NCBI GenBank assembly: GCA_965199055.1
Contig: CBDAQR010000003.1
Location: forward strand, 868,001-932,000
Source of the DNA: CBDAQR01 sp965199055
Lineage (GTDB): Bacteria; Pseudomonadota; Gammaproteobacteria; Pseudomonadales; Halieaceae
Length of the DNA stretch: 64,000 nt
Direction of reading: 5' to 3'
The notes below the pieces were generated by a model that did no database searches, was not told where the DNA came from, and saw only the letters and a program-made list of their open reading frames with translations. Made by a program: the position numbers and the translations under genes. Numbering within the stretch: the first letter of the stretch is position 1; every line of letters starts with the position of its first letter. Of this stretch, positions 9,028 through 17,475 are shown one piece after another.

Positions 9028-10286
9028 GCGCTACCGCCGTGACGCCCGCTGAGCTCAAGCGCCAATTAAAACGGCGCTTCCCCTACTCTCCGCCGCCGAA
9101 TAAAGAAGTCACCTCACACGCGTTGGTGGTCGCTGCGCTCAGCACCATTAACCGCGGCGGGGATGTACATCGTCCTTTACTCGAACGACTGGTCGATGCA
9201 GGGGAGGAAGATTTCGACGCCGTTATTCTCTCTTCGTCCGATGCCGCATTACTATCCTGGGTCGATGAAGCGTTTCGCCTATTGTTTAAGCAGCACTCTC
9301 TCGACAGCGCTCTGGCGACTCCACTGCAAGACTTGCTACCCGTGGCAGCGGCGCTAGCGGTTAGCGAGAATGCCTTCCTGGACATTGGCGAGCATCCGCT
9401 GCAGAAACTGGTCGACACCATCTATCGCGATGCCATTGGCTGGCACAGAGGCCTTGGACGCGCGGGAGAAGCGCTGCTCACGGAGATTTCCGAGTACACC
9501 CGCGAGGCGCAGAACTATTTCGAGTACCAAGAGCGCAGCTTCGAGGAGATGTGCGCCACCCTGCAGGCATTCCTCGCAGCCGAGGCAGAACCCTTCGAAC
9601 GCATGCAGGCCAGGGTCATCGAATCGGAACTCGGCAGGCTCAAAGCCGCCAGTGCGCGTATTACCGCAGGACAGGCGCTTAATGACCTGATGCAGGGCAA
9701 AGAATTTCCGGCGCTCATCCTCGACTTTCTGCAGGGTGCCTGGTTCGACTCACTGCAGCTGATCCTGATACTTCACGGGCAGCATAGCGACCAATGGGCC
9801 AGGGCGATGATGGTCACAGACACGCTGGTATGGACGGTACAGCCTTTCGACTCGAAGAACGACGAGCATCGCCAGCGCCTGTACAAGATCATTCCAAAAG
9901 TGCCGAAAGAGCTGCGCCAATTATTGCTGAGTCTGGAAAATGACCCTGACGCAGCAGAGCAAGCCATGACCCTTGTCGAGGAAATGCACTTTCGACTGCT
10001 CCGCAACGCTCCCCCGCCCTTTAAGCGATTTGAACCGCTGGATCTGGGTGCAGCTGCGAACCGCGGTCGAGTCAGCAAGCAGATGCTGCTGCAGCTCGCC
10101 GCATTCGAACCCGGCCAATGGTTTCTAATTCAGCAGGAGAACGGGCAGAGCTTGCGGGTTCGACTGGCCTTGAAGCTGGATGACTTCGAACAACTCTTGT
10201 TCGTCAGCCGATCGGGCGCCAAAGCATGCATAAGAACTTCGGTGAATTCGCCTATCTGCTCAGTAAGCGGCTCGCCGTGCCGCTGA
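9024..10286 (+). CDS. DUF1631-family protein, N-terminal part; frame broken near 10221
   Basis: First 420 codons of a DUF1631 protein (a large, mostly helical proteobacterial family of unclear function, often encoded near PilZ/c-di-GMP genes). The helical body runs to about residue 360. The family's C-terminal beta module begins at PGQWFLIQQENGQSLRVRL and reaches LLFVSRSGAKA, where the sensible sequence stops and continues in the -1 frame as MHKNFGEFAYLLSKRLAVPL at 10226. The last ~20 residues of this ORF are therefore nonsense. One missing base in the short A-run at 10221-10223 would join the two parts into a protein of about 583 residues. A sequencing error, a recent mutation or phase-variable slippage are all possible. 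Confidence 0.75.
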   Translation: MSATAVTPAELKRQLKRRFPYSPPPNKEVTSHALVVAALSTINRGGDVHRPLLERLVDAGEEDFDAVILSSSDAALLSWVDEAFRLLFKQHSLDSALATPLQDLLPVAAALAVSENAFLDIGEHPLQKLVDTIYRDAIGWHRGLGRAGEALLTEISEYTREAQNYFEYQERSFEEMCATLQAFLAAEAEPFERMQARVIESELGRLKAASARITAGQALNDLMQGKEFPALILDFLQGAWFDSLQLILILHGQHSDQWARAMMVTDTLVWTVQPFDSKNDEHRQRLYKIIPKVPKELRQLLLSLENDPDAAEQAMTLVEEMHFRLLRNAPPPFKRFEPLDLGAAANRGRVSKQMLLQLAAFEPGQWFLIQQENGQSLRVRLALKLDDFEQLLFVSRSGAKACIRTSVNSPICSVSGSPCR

Positions 10287-10774
10287 TACAGGAAGACGCG
10301 TTTAGCGACTCGCTGCGTCAGGCAGCCGGTATTACGCAAGCACCTGAAGCAACACCTGAACCACAGCCAGAGCCAGAACCCGAACCGAAATCAGAAGCCG
10401 AACCGGAGCCAGAGCCAGAACCCGAACCGGAACCGGAACCGGAACCAGAACCGCTACGGGAATCGGCTCAGGCACCCGCCGAAATCACTGAAGGTCACTC
10501 GCACGACCAATTGGTCATCGGCACCTGGGTTATCTTCAGCGACGGATCAGCACCCACTATGTGCAAGCTGGCGGTGCGAATAGCTGACCAGGATAAGTTT
10601 CTGTTCGTGAACGCCCGAGGGCAAAGGGAAAGGGAATTGCGTGGCAAGGTAATCACCGCGCTACTAGAGACCGGACAGATGGAGATTGTCCGGGAAGCTC
10701 CAAGTTTCCAGGATGCAGTCTCAGACTTAGTACGCAGCTATAGACGCACCAGCGTCGAGGACGAGGATCGATGA
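10226..10774 (+). CDS. DUF1631-family protein, C-terminal part in shifted frame
   Basis: This frame carries the rest of the gene above: the end of the first beta module (GEFAYLLSKRLAVPL), a Glu-Pro-rich linker, and a second copy of the module (LVIGTWVIFSDG through DKFLFVNARGQRERELRGK). The two modules share the pattern of a GxW start and an LFV-(S/N)-x-(S/A)-(R/G)-G core, so they look like an internal duplication. Its stop overlaps the start of the PilZ gene by 4 bases (10771-10774), so this segment is still under translational coupling and was part of a functional operon. As an independent protein it has no ribosome site that I can see. Confidence 0.65.
   Translation: MHKNFGEFAYLLSKRLAVPLIQEDAFSDSLRQAAGITQAPEATPEPQPEPEPEPKSEAEPEPEPEPEPEPEPEPEPLRESAQAPAEITEGHSHDQLVIGTWVIFSDGSAPTMCKLAVRIADQDKFLFVNARGQRERELRGKVITALLETGQMEIVREAPSFQDAVSDLVRSYRRTSVEDEDR
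10354..10452 (+). repeat. Glu-Pro dipeptide repeat tract
   Basis: A run of GAACCG/GAGCCA/GAACCC-type hexamers encodes about 15 Glu-Pro pairs, giving a stiff acidic linker between the two beta modules. Such tracts change length by slippage between strains. Confidence 0.85.
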
Positions 10775-11148
10775 TTCAAGCCGAAAAACGCGCACATCCA
10801 AGGTTTCCGCAGACAGCCACCGCGTTCATCGAGTTCTATGGCAGCGGTAACAGCCAGCCGGGGCTAGCACCCATCGTGGTCTGTAACTCCCTGGATATTT
10901 CCCGGGAAGGTGTGCGAGTCAGCATCGATCAATTTATTGATACGGGTACGATATTGCAGCTAGGCCTGGAATTGCCCGCGGCAGATGCGCCACTGTATTT
11001 CGCGGCGGAGGTCTGCTGGTGTCGAAACCTCGGAAAATTTGAAGGCTACCAGGCCGGTTTCCGATTACTGGACAGTGACGGAACAGACCTGGAGCAGTGG
11101 CGGGTTCTGGTGGAGGATGTACTCGACGAGATTGAGGAGCCGGCCTGA
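10771..11148 (+). CDS. PilZ-domain c-di-GMP receptor protein
   Basis: A single-domain PilZ protein of 125 residues. Both halves of the c-di-GMP site are visible: RAHPR (the RxxxR motif) near residues 7-11 and DISREG (the D/NxSxxG motif) near residue 44, so nucleotide binding is expected. It starts within the stop of the DUF1631 frame and converges with pilU, 11 bases away. PilZ proteins modulate pilus function, motility or polysaccharide export; given pilU next door, an effect on type IV pili is a reasonable inference. Confidence 0.9.
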   Translation: MIQAEKRAHPRFPQTATAFIEFYGSGNSQPGLAPIVVCNSLDISREGVRVSIDQFIDTGTILQLGLELPAADAPLYFAAEVCWCRNLGKFEGYQAGFRLLDSDGTDLEQWRVLVEDVLDEIEEPA

Positions 11149-11159
11149 CTTAAACTCCG

Positions 11160-12302
11160 TTAGCGGAGCATGCCATCCTCTTCTTCCTCTTCGATCGACT
11201 CCAGACTGAGCCCGGCAGGACCTTCGTCCTTCTCGGGATCATAATCATCAGCAAACTTGATCATCAGACGCACAGTGTTCTGCGAATCGGCGTTCTTCAG
11301 CGCTTCTTCCTCACTGATTTTTCCATCCTTAAAGAGGTTAAACAGGGCCTGGTCAAAGGTCTGCATGCCTAACTGGACCGACTTCTCCATAATCTCCTTA
11401 ATACCTTCCAACTCCCCACGCAATATCAGCTCGGAGATGGTTGGCGTGCCCAGCAAGATTTCGATGGCCGCGCAGCGCTTGCCATCGACGGTCGGAATCA
11501 AGCGCTGCGATACGAAGCCACGGATATTGGTGGAGAGGTCCATCAACAACTGCGGGCGCCGCTCCTCTGGAAAGAAGTTAATGATTCGGTCTAGCGCCTG
11601 GTTGGCGTTATTAGCGTGTAGCGTCGATATGGCCAGGTGGCCGGTCTCTGCGAATGCCAGCGCATGCTCCATGGTTTCGCGGTCGCGAATCTCACCGATC
11701 AAGATCACGTCTGGCGCCTGACGCAGCGTATTCTTAAGTGCCGCGTGCCAACTGCGGGTATCTACACCCACTTCACGTTGGTTAACGATGCACTTCTTGT
11801 GTTTGTGCACATATTCCACCGGATCTTCGATAGTGATGATATGACCACCGCTGTTGCTGTTACGGTAGTCAATTAGCGCGGCCAACGAGGTCGACTTACC
11901 TGAACCGGTACCGCCTACGAATAGAATCAGGCCGCGTTTGGCCATCACTACGTCGAGCAAAACTTCCGGCAGATTAAGATCCTTGTAATTGGGGATGGTG
12001 GTGACGATGTTACGCGCGACAATGCCCACTTCGTTACGCTGAACGAATATATTGATACGGAAGCGGCCGATACTGGGCAGACCAATGGCGAGGTTCATTT
12101 CGAGTTCCCGCTCAAACTCCTCTTGTTGCGTGGGGTCCATGATCTCGTAGGCAATGTCTTTGATCTCACCCGGTTTTAGAATCTCGGAACCCACCGGCTT
12201 TAGCTGTCCCTGGAACTTCGCGCAGGGCGGTGCGCCGGTTGCGAGATAAAGGTCTGAACCGTCCTTTTTCGCCAGAATCTCAAGCCATTCCGCTATTCTC
12301 AT
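11160..12302 (-). CDS. pilU: Type IV pilus retraction ATPase PilU
   Basis: Hexameric secretion-type ATPase that assists PilT in pilus retraction at the inner-membrane base. Walker A GGTGSGKST is at residues 130-138, the Asp box IITIEDPVEY follows, Walker B LIGEIRDRETM is next, and the His box is HLAISTLHANN. It is assigned to PilU rather than PilT by length (380 residues), the extended acidic C-terminal tail (EEEEEDGMLR), and lack of an adjacent pilT. It is monocistronic here, divergent from the DUF4212/SSS symporter pair. Confidence 0.92.
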   Translation of the reverse strand: MRIAEWLEILAKKDGSDLYLATGAPPCAKFQGQLKPVGSEILKPGEIKDIAYEIMDPTQQEEFERELEMNLAIGLPSIGRFRINIFVQRNEVGIVARNIVTTIPNYKDLNLPEVLLDVVMAKRGLILFVGGTGSGKSTSLAALIDYRNSNSGGHIITIEDPVEYVHKHKKCIVNQREVGVDTRSWHAALKNTLRQAPDVILIGEIRDRETMEHALAFAETGHLAISTLHANNANQALDRIINFFPEERRPQLLMDLSTNIRGFVSQRLIPTVDGKRCAAIEILLGTPTISELILRGELEGIKEIMEKSVQLGMQTFDQALFNLFKDGKISEEEALKNADSQNTVRLMIKFADDYDPEKDEGPAGLSLESIEEEEEDGMLR

Positions 12303-12448
12303 TATTCTTCCTCCCCCGGCGCGTCATGCACCTGTCACTTCACTTTAGCAGCTTCATCGCCGCGAGCAAGGGCAGTAGCCGCTTGCTTTTCATGTGTTAC
12401 AACAGGTGCTAGTGTGCGCCGCAGAGAATAACAATTACGGCATTTTTC

Positions 12449-12769
12449 ATGAGCGAAAACTCTTCCCAGGCGCAGGCATACTGGCGCGCCAATATCCGTT
12501 TGTTGTGCGTACTCTTGGCGATTTGGTTTCTCTGTTCTTTCGGGCTCGGTATCCTCTGGGCCGACTGGCTCGACCAGTACCGCTTGTTCGGCTTCAAACT
12601 GGGCTTCTGGTTTTCTCAGCAGGGTTCTATCTACATCTTCGTCTTGCTCATCTTCGCTTATGTAATCGCCGCCAACCGCCTCGACCACAAGTACGGCGTG
12701 GACGAAGACGCTGACCACTACGTAGAAGACGACGAGTATTATCATCCAGATGAAGAGGGCCGCGATTGA
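12449..12769 (+). CDS. DUF4212 small subunit of a sodium:solute symporter
   Basis: 106-residue protein with two membrane helices (roughly residues 18-40 and 55-75) and an acidic cytosolic tail (DEDADHYVEDDEYY). DUF4212 proteins are encoded directly before SSS symporters and are taken to be their small subunit. Here the stop TGA shares bases with the ATG of the large subunit at 12769, so translation is coupled. Confidence 0.88.
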   Translation: MSENSSQAQAYWRANIRLLCVLLAIWFLCSFGLGILWADWLDQYRLFGFKLGFWFSQQGSIYIFVLLIFAYVIAANRLDHKYGVDEDADHYVEDDEYYHPDEEGRD

Positions 12770-14553
12770 TGGACACGCAGACCCTCACCTACCTGTTTGT
12801 CGGCGCCAGCTTCGCCCTGTATATCGGTATTGCCATCTGGTCACGGGCGGGCTCCACAGACGATTTCTATGTAGCGGGCGGCGGCGTGCCCCCCGTGGCC
12901 AACGGCATGGCGACCGCGGCAGACTGGATGTCAGCCGCGTCGTTTATTTCTATGGCGGGCATCATCTCCTTTATTGGTCGCGATGGCGCCGTGTACCTGA
13001 TGGGCTGGACAGGTGGCTACGTATTGCTTGCCTTGTTGCTGGCGCCCTATCTGCGCAAATTCGGGAAATACACGGTGCCCGACTTTATCGGCGACCGCTA
13101 TTACTCAGACGCGGCCCGATTAGTGGCGGTGATTTGCGTCATTTTTGTCTCCTTCACTTACGTGGCAGGACAAATGCGCGGCGTCGGCATCGTCTTCTCC
13201 CGTTTCCTGGAAGTCGAGATCAACACCGGCGTTATGATCGGCATGACCATCGTGTTCTTCTACGCGGTGCTAGGCGGCATGAAAGGCATTACCTATACCC
13301 AGGTCGCCCAGTACTGCGTGCTTATCTTTGCGTTCATGGTGCCGGCAATCTACATCTCCATGATCATGACCGGGCACGTATTCCCGCAGCTGGGTTTTGG
13401 CAGCACACTGGTGAATGCGCCCGATACCTATTTATTGGATCGGCTTGACCAACTCGAAGTAGAACTGGGGTTTGCGGCCTATACCGCCGGCAAGAAATCC
13501 ACCATCGACATATTCTGCATCACGGCAGCATTAATGGTCGGCACCGCCGGCCTGCCCCATGTGATTGTGCGCTTCTTCACCGTGCCCAAGGTTCGCGACG
13601 CGCGCATATCCGCGGGCTATGCCCTGGTGTTTATTGCCATCCTTTACACCACGGCACCGGCGGTCGCGTCCTTCGTTCGCGTTAACGTCATCGAGAGCGT
13701 AAACGAAACGGCTTACGAGGAGATTCCGCAGTGGTTCCGCAACTGGGAAGACAGCGGACTGATCGCGTGGAAAGACAAGAACGACGATGGTCGCATTCAG
13801 TATCGCGCCGGTGCTGCGCTGGATGGAGGCAAGCCCGATTACTCGGAAACGCGCGGCCTGCACGGACAGCGACTTCTCAAAAACGAGGCGACCGGCAATG
13901 ACAACGAGCTGTACATCGACCGGGATATCATGGTGCTGGCCAATCCTGAGATTGCACGCCTGCCCGGCTGGGTGATTGCACTGGTAGCCGCCGGCGGACT
14001 GGCCGCAGCGCTTTCCACCGCCGCCGGTTTACTACTGGTGATATCCAGCGCCATTTCCCACGACCTGATGAAGAAGGTGTTCAGGCCCAACATCACCGAC
14101 AAAGAAGAACTGCTGTATGCGCGCATCGCTGCAGCAGTCGCCATCGGGATTGCGGGATTGTTCGGTATTTACCCTCCCGCCTTTGTGGCGCAGGTGGTTG
14201 CTTTCGCCTTCGGGCTGGCGGCTGCCTCCTTCTTCCCCGTGATCTTCATGGGCATCTTTTATCAGCGCATGAACCGGGAGGGGGCGATTGCGGGCATGAT
14301 ATCTGGCCTGGTGTTCACCTTCGCCTACATCGTTTACTTCAAGTTCATCAGACCGGAAACCTCCAACGCAGAACACTGGTGGTTTGGAGTTTCGCCCGAA
14401 GGGATTGGGACCATCGGTATGTTGGTCAACTTCGCCGTGGCGCTTATCGTGTGTCATCTGACAGCGGAGCCACCGGAGCACATACGACGCCTGGTAGAAC
14501 GCATTCGTATTCCCAAGGGCGCGGGCGCTGCCTACCACCATCACCTGGAGTAG
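12769..14553 (+). CDS. SSS-family sodium:solute symporter (acetate/monocarboxylate type)
   Basis: Inner-membrane Na+-coupled symporter of about 594 residues, of the ActP-like subfamily that pairs with DUF4212. Features seen: about 13 hydrophobic segments, an early DDFYVAGGGVPPVANGMATAADWMS stretch (the Na+ site region of helix 1), and a hydrophilic insertion of about 90 residues (IQYRAGAALDGGKPDYSETRG and surroundings) between helices 8 and 9 that is typical for this subgroup. The start is ATG 12769 in a TGATG overlap, not the TTG one codon earlier. Acetate, propionate or pyruvate are likely substrates. Confidence 0.88.
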   Translation: MDTQTLTYLFVGASFALYIGIAIWSRAGSTDDFYVAGGGVPPVANGMATAADWMSAASFISMAGIISFIGRDGAVYLMGWTGGYVLLALLLAPYLRKFGKYTVPDFIGDRYYSDAARLVAVICVIFVSFTYVAGQMRGVGIVFSRFLEVEINTGVMIGMTIVFFYAVLGGMKGITYTQVAQYCVLIFAFMVPAIYISMIMTGHVFPQLGFGSTLVNAPDTYLLDRLDQLEVELGFAAYTAGKKSTIDIFCITAALMVGTAGLPHVIVRFFTVPKVRDARISAGYALVFIAILYTTAPAVASFVRVNVIESVNETAYEEIPQWFRNWEDSGLIAWKDKNDDGRIQYRAGAALDGGKPDYSETRGLHGQRLLKNEATGNDNELYIDRDIMVLANPEIARLPGWVIALVAAGGLAAALSTAAGLLLVISSAISHDLMKKVFRPNITDKEELLYARIAAAVAIGIAGLFGIYPPAFVAQVVAFAFGLAAASFFPVIFMGIFYQRMNREGAIAGMISGLVFTFAYIVYFKFIRPETSNAEHWWFGVSPEGIGTIGMLVNFAVALIVCHLTAEPPEHIRRLVERIRIPKGAGAAYHHHLE

Positions 14554-14564
14554 GCAGCAGCGGC

Positions 14565-15425
14565 TTACGCCACCTGACTGATGATCTCGCTGTGAAATTT
14601 ATCGAGTCCATCAACCGGGTTGCGCTCGCGCAATGAGGCAATGGGCACCACCAAGCGGTGCACACCCAGGTCTTCATAGGCACGCGCCACGTCCAACCCG
14701 CCGTGCAGAGGCCACAGCACTGAGATTTCCAGCTCGTCGTAACTGCGGCCTTCTTCTTCGCACACACGCTTCAACTCTTCCAATCGCGGCGCGAGATCTT
14801 CGGGACTACGCGCAATGGCGTACCAACCGTTGCCGTACTTAGCGATGCGCTGATACACCTTGCCGGCACCCCCGCCGATGATCACCGGGAAGGGCTCCTG
14901 CACCGGTGTCGGGTAACTCTTGAATCCACTCCAGCTAAGAAAATCACTTTGGTGCTCGACGGTTTCACCAGACCAGACTTTACGCATGGCCTGCAGGTAA
15001 TCATCGAAACGGGCACCGCGCCGCTCAAAGGGTACTCCCATGGCTTGGTATTCCTCGCGCAACCAGCCGATGCCAGCACCCAGGATAAAGCGACCACCAG
15101 ACAAGTAATCGAGGCTGGCTACTTGTTTGGCCATCAGCAGCGGGTTCGCCTGGGAGAGAATATTCACACCAGTGGCGAGCCGGATGGTCGACGTCGCCGC
15201 GGCCACGTGACTGAGCGCGATAAGCGGATCGACAAACACCGTCTCAGGACTCGCCTCCATCTTGCCGTCGCTACTGTAGGGATACTGGGATTCATAGTCC
15301 TCGGGAACGATGACGTGCTCGCAGGTCCAAAGCGACTCCACTCCCGCCTGCTCGGCGGCCTGAGCAAATTCCACCATCGGGCCCGGCGTCATGCCGATAT
15401 TGATCAATACCATTCCGATTTTCAT
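14565..15425 (-). CDS. LLM-class F420-dependent-like oxidoreductase (copy 1)
   Basis: TIM-barrel oxidoreductase of the luciferase-like monooxygenase family, in the subgroup annotated as F420-dependent (TIGR03619 type). Characteristic segments are SLWTCEHVIVPEDYESQYPY, ATGVNILSQANPLLMAKQ, and GRFILGAGIGWLREEYQAMG. It is the same length (286 residues) as the adjacent copy 2, which aligns along its whole length, so this is a tandem duplication with divergence. It starts one base after the copy 2 stop, so the pair is an operon. Cofactor use in gammaproteobacteria (F420 or FMNH2) is uncertain and the substrate is unknown. Confidence 0.85.
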   Translation of the reverse strand: MKIGMVLINIGMTPGPMVEFAQAAEQAGVESLWTCEHVIVPEDYESQYPYSSDGKMEASPETVFVDPLIALSHVAAATSTIRLATGVNILSQANPLLMAKQVASLDYLSGGRFILGAGIGWLREEYQAMGVPFERRGARFDDYLQAMRKVWSGETVEHQSDFLSWSGFKSYPTPVQEPFPVIIGGGAGKVYQRIAKYGNGWYAIARSPEDLAPRLEELKRVCEEEGRSYDELEISVLWPLHGGLDVARAYEDLGVHRLVVPIASLRERNPVDGLDKFHSEIISQVA

Positions 15426-15426
15426 A

Positions 15427-16287
15427 TCAGGCCGCCTTGCTGATCACGTCTTCGCCCAGCTTCGCCACGGCATCCAGCGGATTGGCTTCACCTAGCGCCA
15501 ACCAGGGCACGATTAGACGGTGCACACCCATGTCGGCATATTCCTGCACTGTGTCCATCCCGCCCTTCATCGTCCACATGCAGGAGATTTCCAGTTCCGC
15601 GTAATCCCGCCCCTCCTGCTCGCACACCGCTTTCAGTTCTTCCAGCTTGGCTCTCAGTTCCTCGGGACTCTTGGTGGGGGCGTACCAGCCATTACCGTAC
15701 TTGGCGATACGTTCATAGATTTTGCCGCTGGCACCCCCCATAATCACTGGGAATGGGTTCTGTACCGGCAATGGATAGCTTTTGAAGCCGCTCCAGTTAA
15801 TGAACTCACTTTGGTGCTCAACCGTGTCACCCGCCCACACTTTGCGCATGGCCTGTACGTAATCGTCGAAACGCGCGCCGCGTTTTTCAAAGGGCACACC
15901 CATGGCGTCGAACTCCTCGCGCAGCCAGCCAATGCCGGCTCCCAACATAAAGCGTCCATTCGATACGCAGTCGAGACTCGCAGCCTGCTTGGCAATAAAC
16001 AACGGATTAGCCTGGGACAGAATGTTCACGCCCGTGCCTAATCGAATCGTGGAGGTGGCCTGGGCAATTGCGGTGAGCGCGATGAGCGGGTCCAGGAAGG
16101 ACGTTTCGGGCGCTGCACCCATTTTGCCGGAGCTATCGTAGGGGTATTTGGACTCATAGTCCTTTGGCACCATCACATGCTCGAAGGTCCATACAGATTC
16201 CACGCCCGCCTGCTCGGCAGCCTGGGCCATGCTGACCATTAACTCCGCGGGCAAACCAATATTTACTGGGATCAATCCAAACTTCAT
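15427..16287 (-). CDS. LLM-class F420-dependent-like oxidoreductase (copy 2)
   Basis: Paralogue of the gene just downstream: SVWTFEHVMVPKDYESKYPY, GTGVNILSQANPLFIAKQ and GRFMLGAGIGWLREEFDAMG mirror copy 1 closely. First gene of the two-gene unit, preceded by GGAG-like bases. Divergent from the phosphotransferase gene at 16408, which together with the P450 suggests a small catabolic group for hydrophobic or xenobiotic compounds. Confidence 0.85.
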   Translation of the reverse strand: MKFGLIPVNIGLPAELMVSMAQAAEQAGVESVWTFEHVMVPKDYESKYPYDSSGKMGAAPETSFLDPLIALTAIAQATSTIRLGTGVNILSQANPLFIAKQAASLDCVSNGRFMLGAGIGWLREEFDAMGVPFEKRGARFDDYVQAMRKVWAGDTVEHQSEFINWSGFKSYPLPVQNPFPVIMGGASGKIYERIAKYGNGWYAPTKSPEELRAKLEELKAVCEQEGRDYAELEISCMWTMKGGMDTVQEYADMGVHRLIVPWLALGEANPLDAVAKLGEDVISKAA

Positions 16288-16407
16288 CGCAATCTCCTGG
16301 CTTCGGTTTAATAGGCAATACGGCAGGCTAGCCCAATTCGCTGGAAAATCAAAAGGGCTTCACCTAGGCTGGGAATCGTTGCAAACAGACCGGGATATGG
16401 CAGAAAA

Positions 16408-17475
16408 ATGGAAGACGAGCGCCCCACACCACTGGTGGAAGACATTGAAGGCACGCGGCGGAAACTGGCCGCCTGGTTTAGTGAGCGCAAGGGTTGCGAA
16501 GTTACTGTTCCCGCGCTGAATATCCCGGAAGGCACCGGAATGTCGAACGTAACCCTGCTGTTCGACATCTGCTGGGAAGAAAACGGCGATAGTAAGAGCG
16601 AAGCCTGCGTGGGCCGCCTGCAGCCGGAGATCGAGCGACCGGTGTTCCCCTCCTACGACCTGACCCTGCAGTACCGGATTATGGAGGCGCTAAGCCAACA
16701 AACGGACATACCGGCGCCAGAGGTGCGAGGCATTGAGCTCGACAGTTCGATACTGGGCGTTCCCTTCTACATCATGAAAAAGACCGAGGGGCGCATTCCC
16801 ACTGATATGCCGCCCTACAACATGGACGGCTGGCTCATGCACGAGACCACCCCGCAACAGCGTGAGAACCTTTGGAATGCGGGCATTGATGTGATGGCTC
16901 GCTTTCACACACTCGATCATTCGGCACTGGGCTTCGACGATCTGGCGCCGCCGGCGGGCATGACACCACTGCAACAGCAACTGAAATACTGGCGCGACTA
17001 CCAAGACTGGGGCATGGAGGGTCTGCAACATGAAATCGGCCTACAGGCGCTGGAGTGGCTGGAAGCCAATCAACCCGAAAACGAGATGACCCGCTTGTGC
17101 TGGGGCGATTCGCGCATCAGCAATATGATCTTCTCGCAGGATTGTTCAGGGGTAGAGGCGGTACTCGACTGGGAGATGGCCGTACTGGGCAACCCGGTGC
17201 AGGATCTCGCCTGGTACTGCTATATCGATAATACCTTTGCCGAAGGCTTGGGTTTCCCCAGACTGGAAGGCTTTCCATCCTACCCTGACACGGTCAAGCG
17301 TTGGCAAGCGGCGACTGGCTATAGCGCGGACGATTTCTACTACTACACCGTGTTTGCCGGCATGCGCTATGGCCTCATTCTTTCGCGCATCATGCTGTCG
17401 ACCGGGCAAGACAGCGAAGTGCAGAGTAACTTCGCCGTCAAGCTGCTCGAGAAAACCATGGAGCGCGACCACTAG
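16408..17475 (+). CDS. Phosphotransferase (APH) family protein, acyl-CoA dehydrogenase-associated type
   Basis: 355-residue kinase-fold protein of the aminoglycoside phosphotransferase superfamily, in the group usually found near acyl-CoA dehydrogenases. The catalytic loop LCWGDSRISNMIF (HGD replaced by WGD, with Asp retained) lies near residue 235, and the metal-binding DWEMAVLGNPVQDLAW follows. The family has been suggested to phosphorylate hydroxylated intermediates; the substrate here is not known. Its stop codon overlaps the stop of the convergent P450 gene in a CTAG tetramer (17472-17475). Confidence 0.83.
   Translation: MEDERPTPLVEDIEGTRRKLAAWFSERKGCEVTVPALNIPEGTGMSNVTLLFDICWEENGDSKSEACVGRLQPEIERPVFPSYDLTLQYRIMEALSQQTDIPAPEVRGIELDSSILGVPFYIMKKTEGRIPTDMPPYNMDGWLMHETTPQQRENLWNAGIDVMARFHTLDHSALGFDDLAPPAGMTPLQQQLKYWRDYQDWGMEGLQHEIGLQALEWLEANQPENEMTRLCWGDSRISNMIFSQDCSGVEAVLDWEMAVLGNPVQDLAWYCYIDNTFAEGLGFPRLEGFPSYPDTVKRWQAATGYSADDFYYYTVFAGMRYGLILSRIMLSTGQDSEVQSNFAVKLLEKTMERDH

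Noticed and set aside
10354..10452. CRISPR-like or tandem DNA repeat
   Set aside because: The hexamer pattern is simply Glu-Pro codons within a coding linker; there are no spacers.
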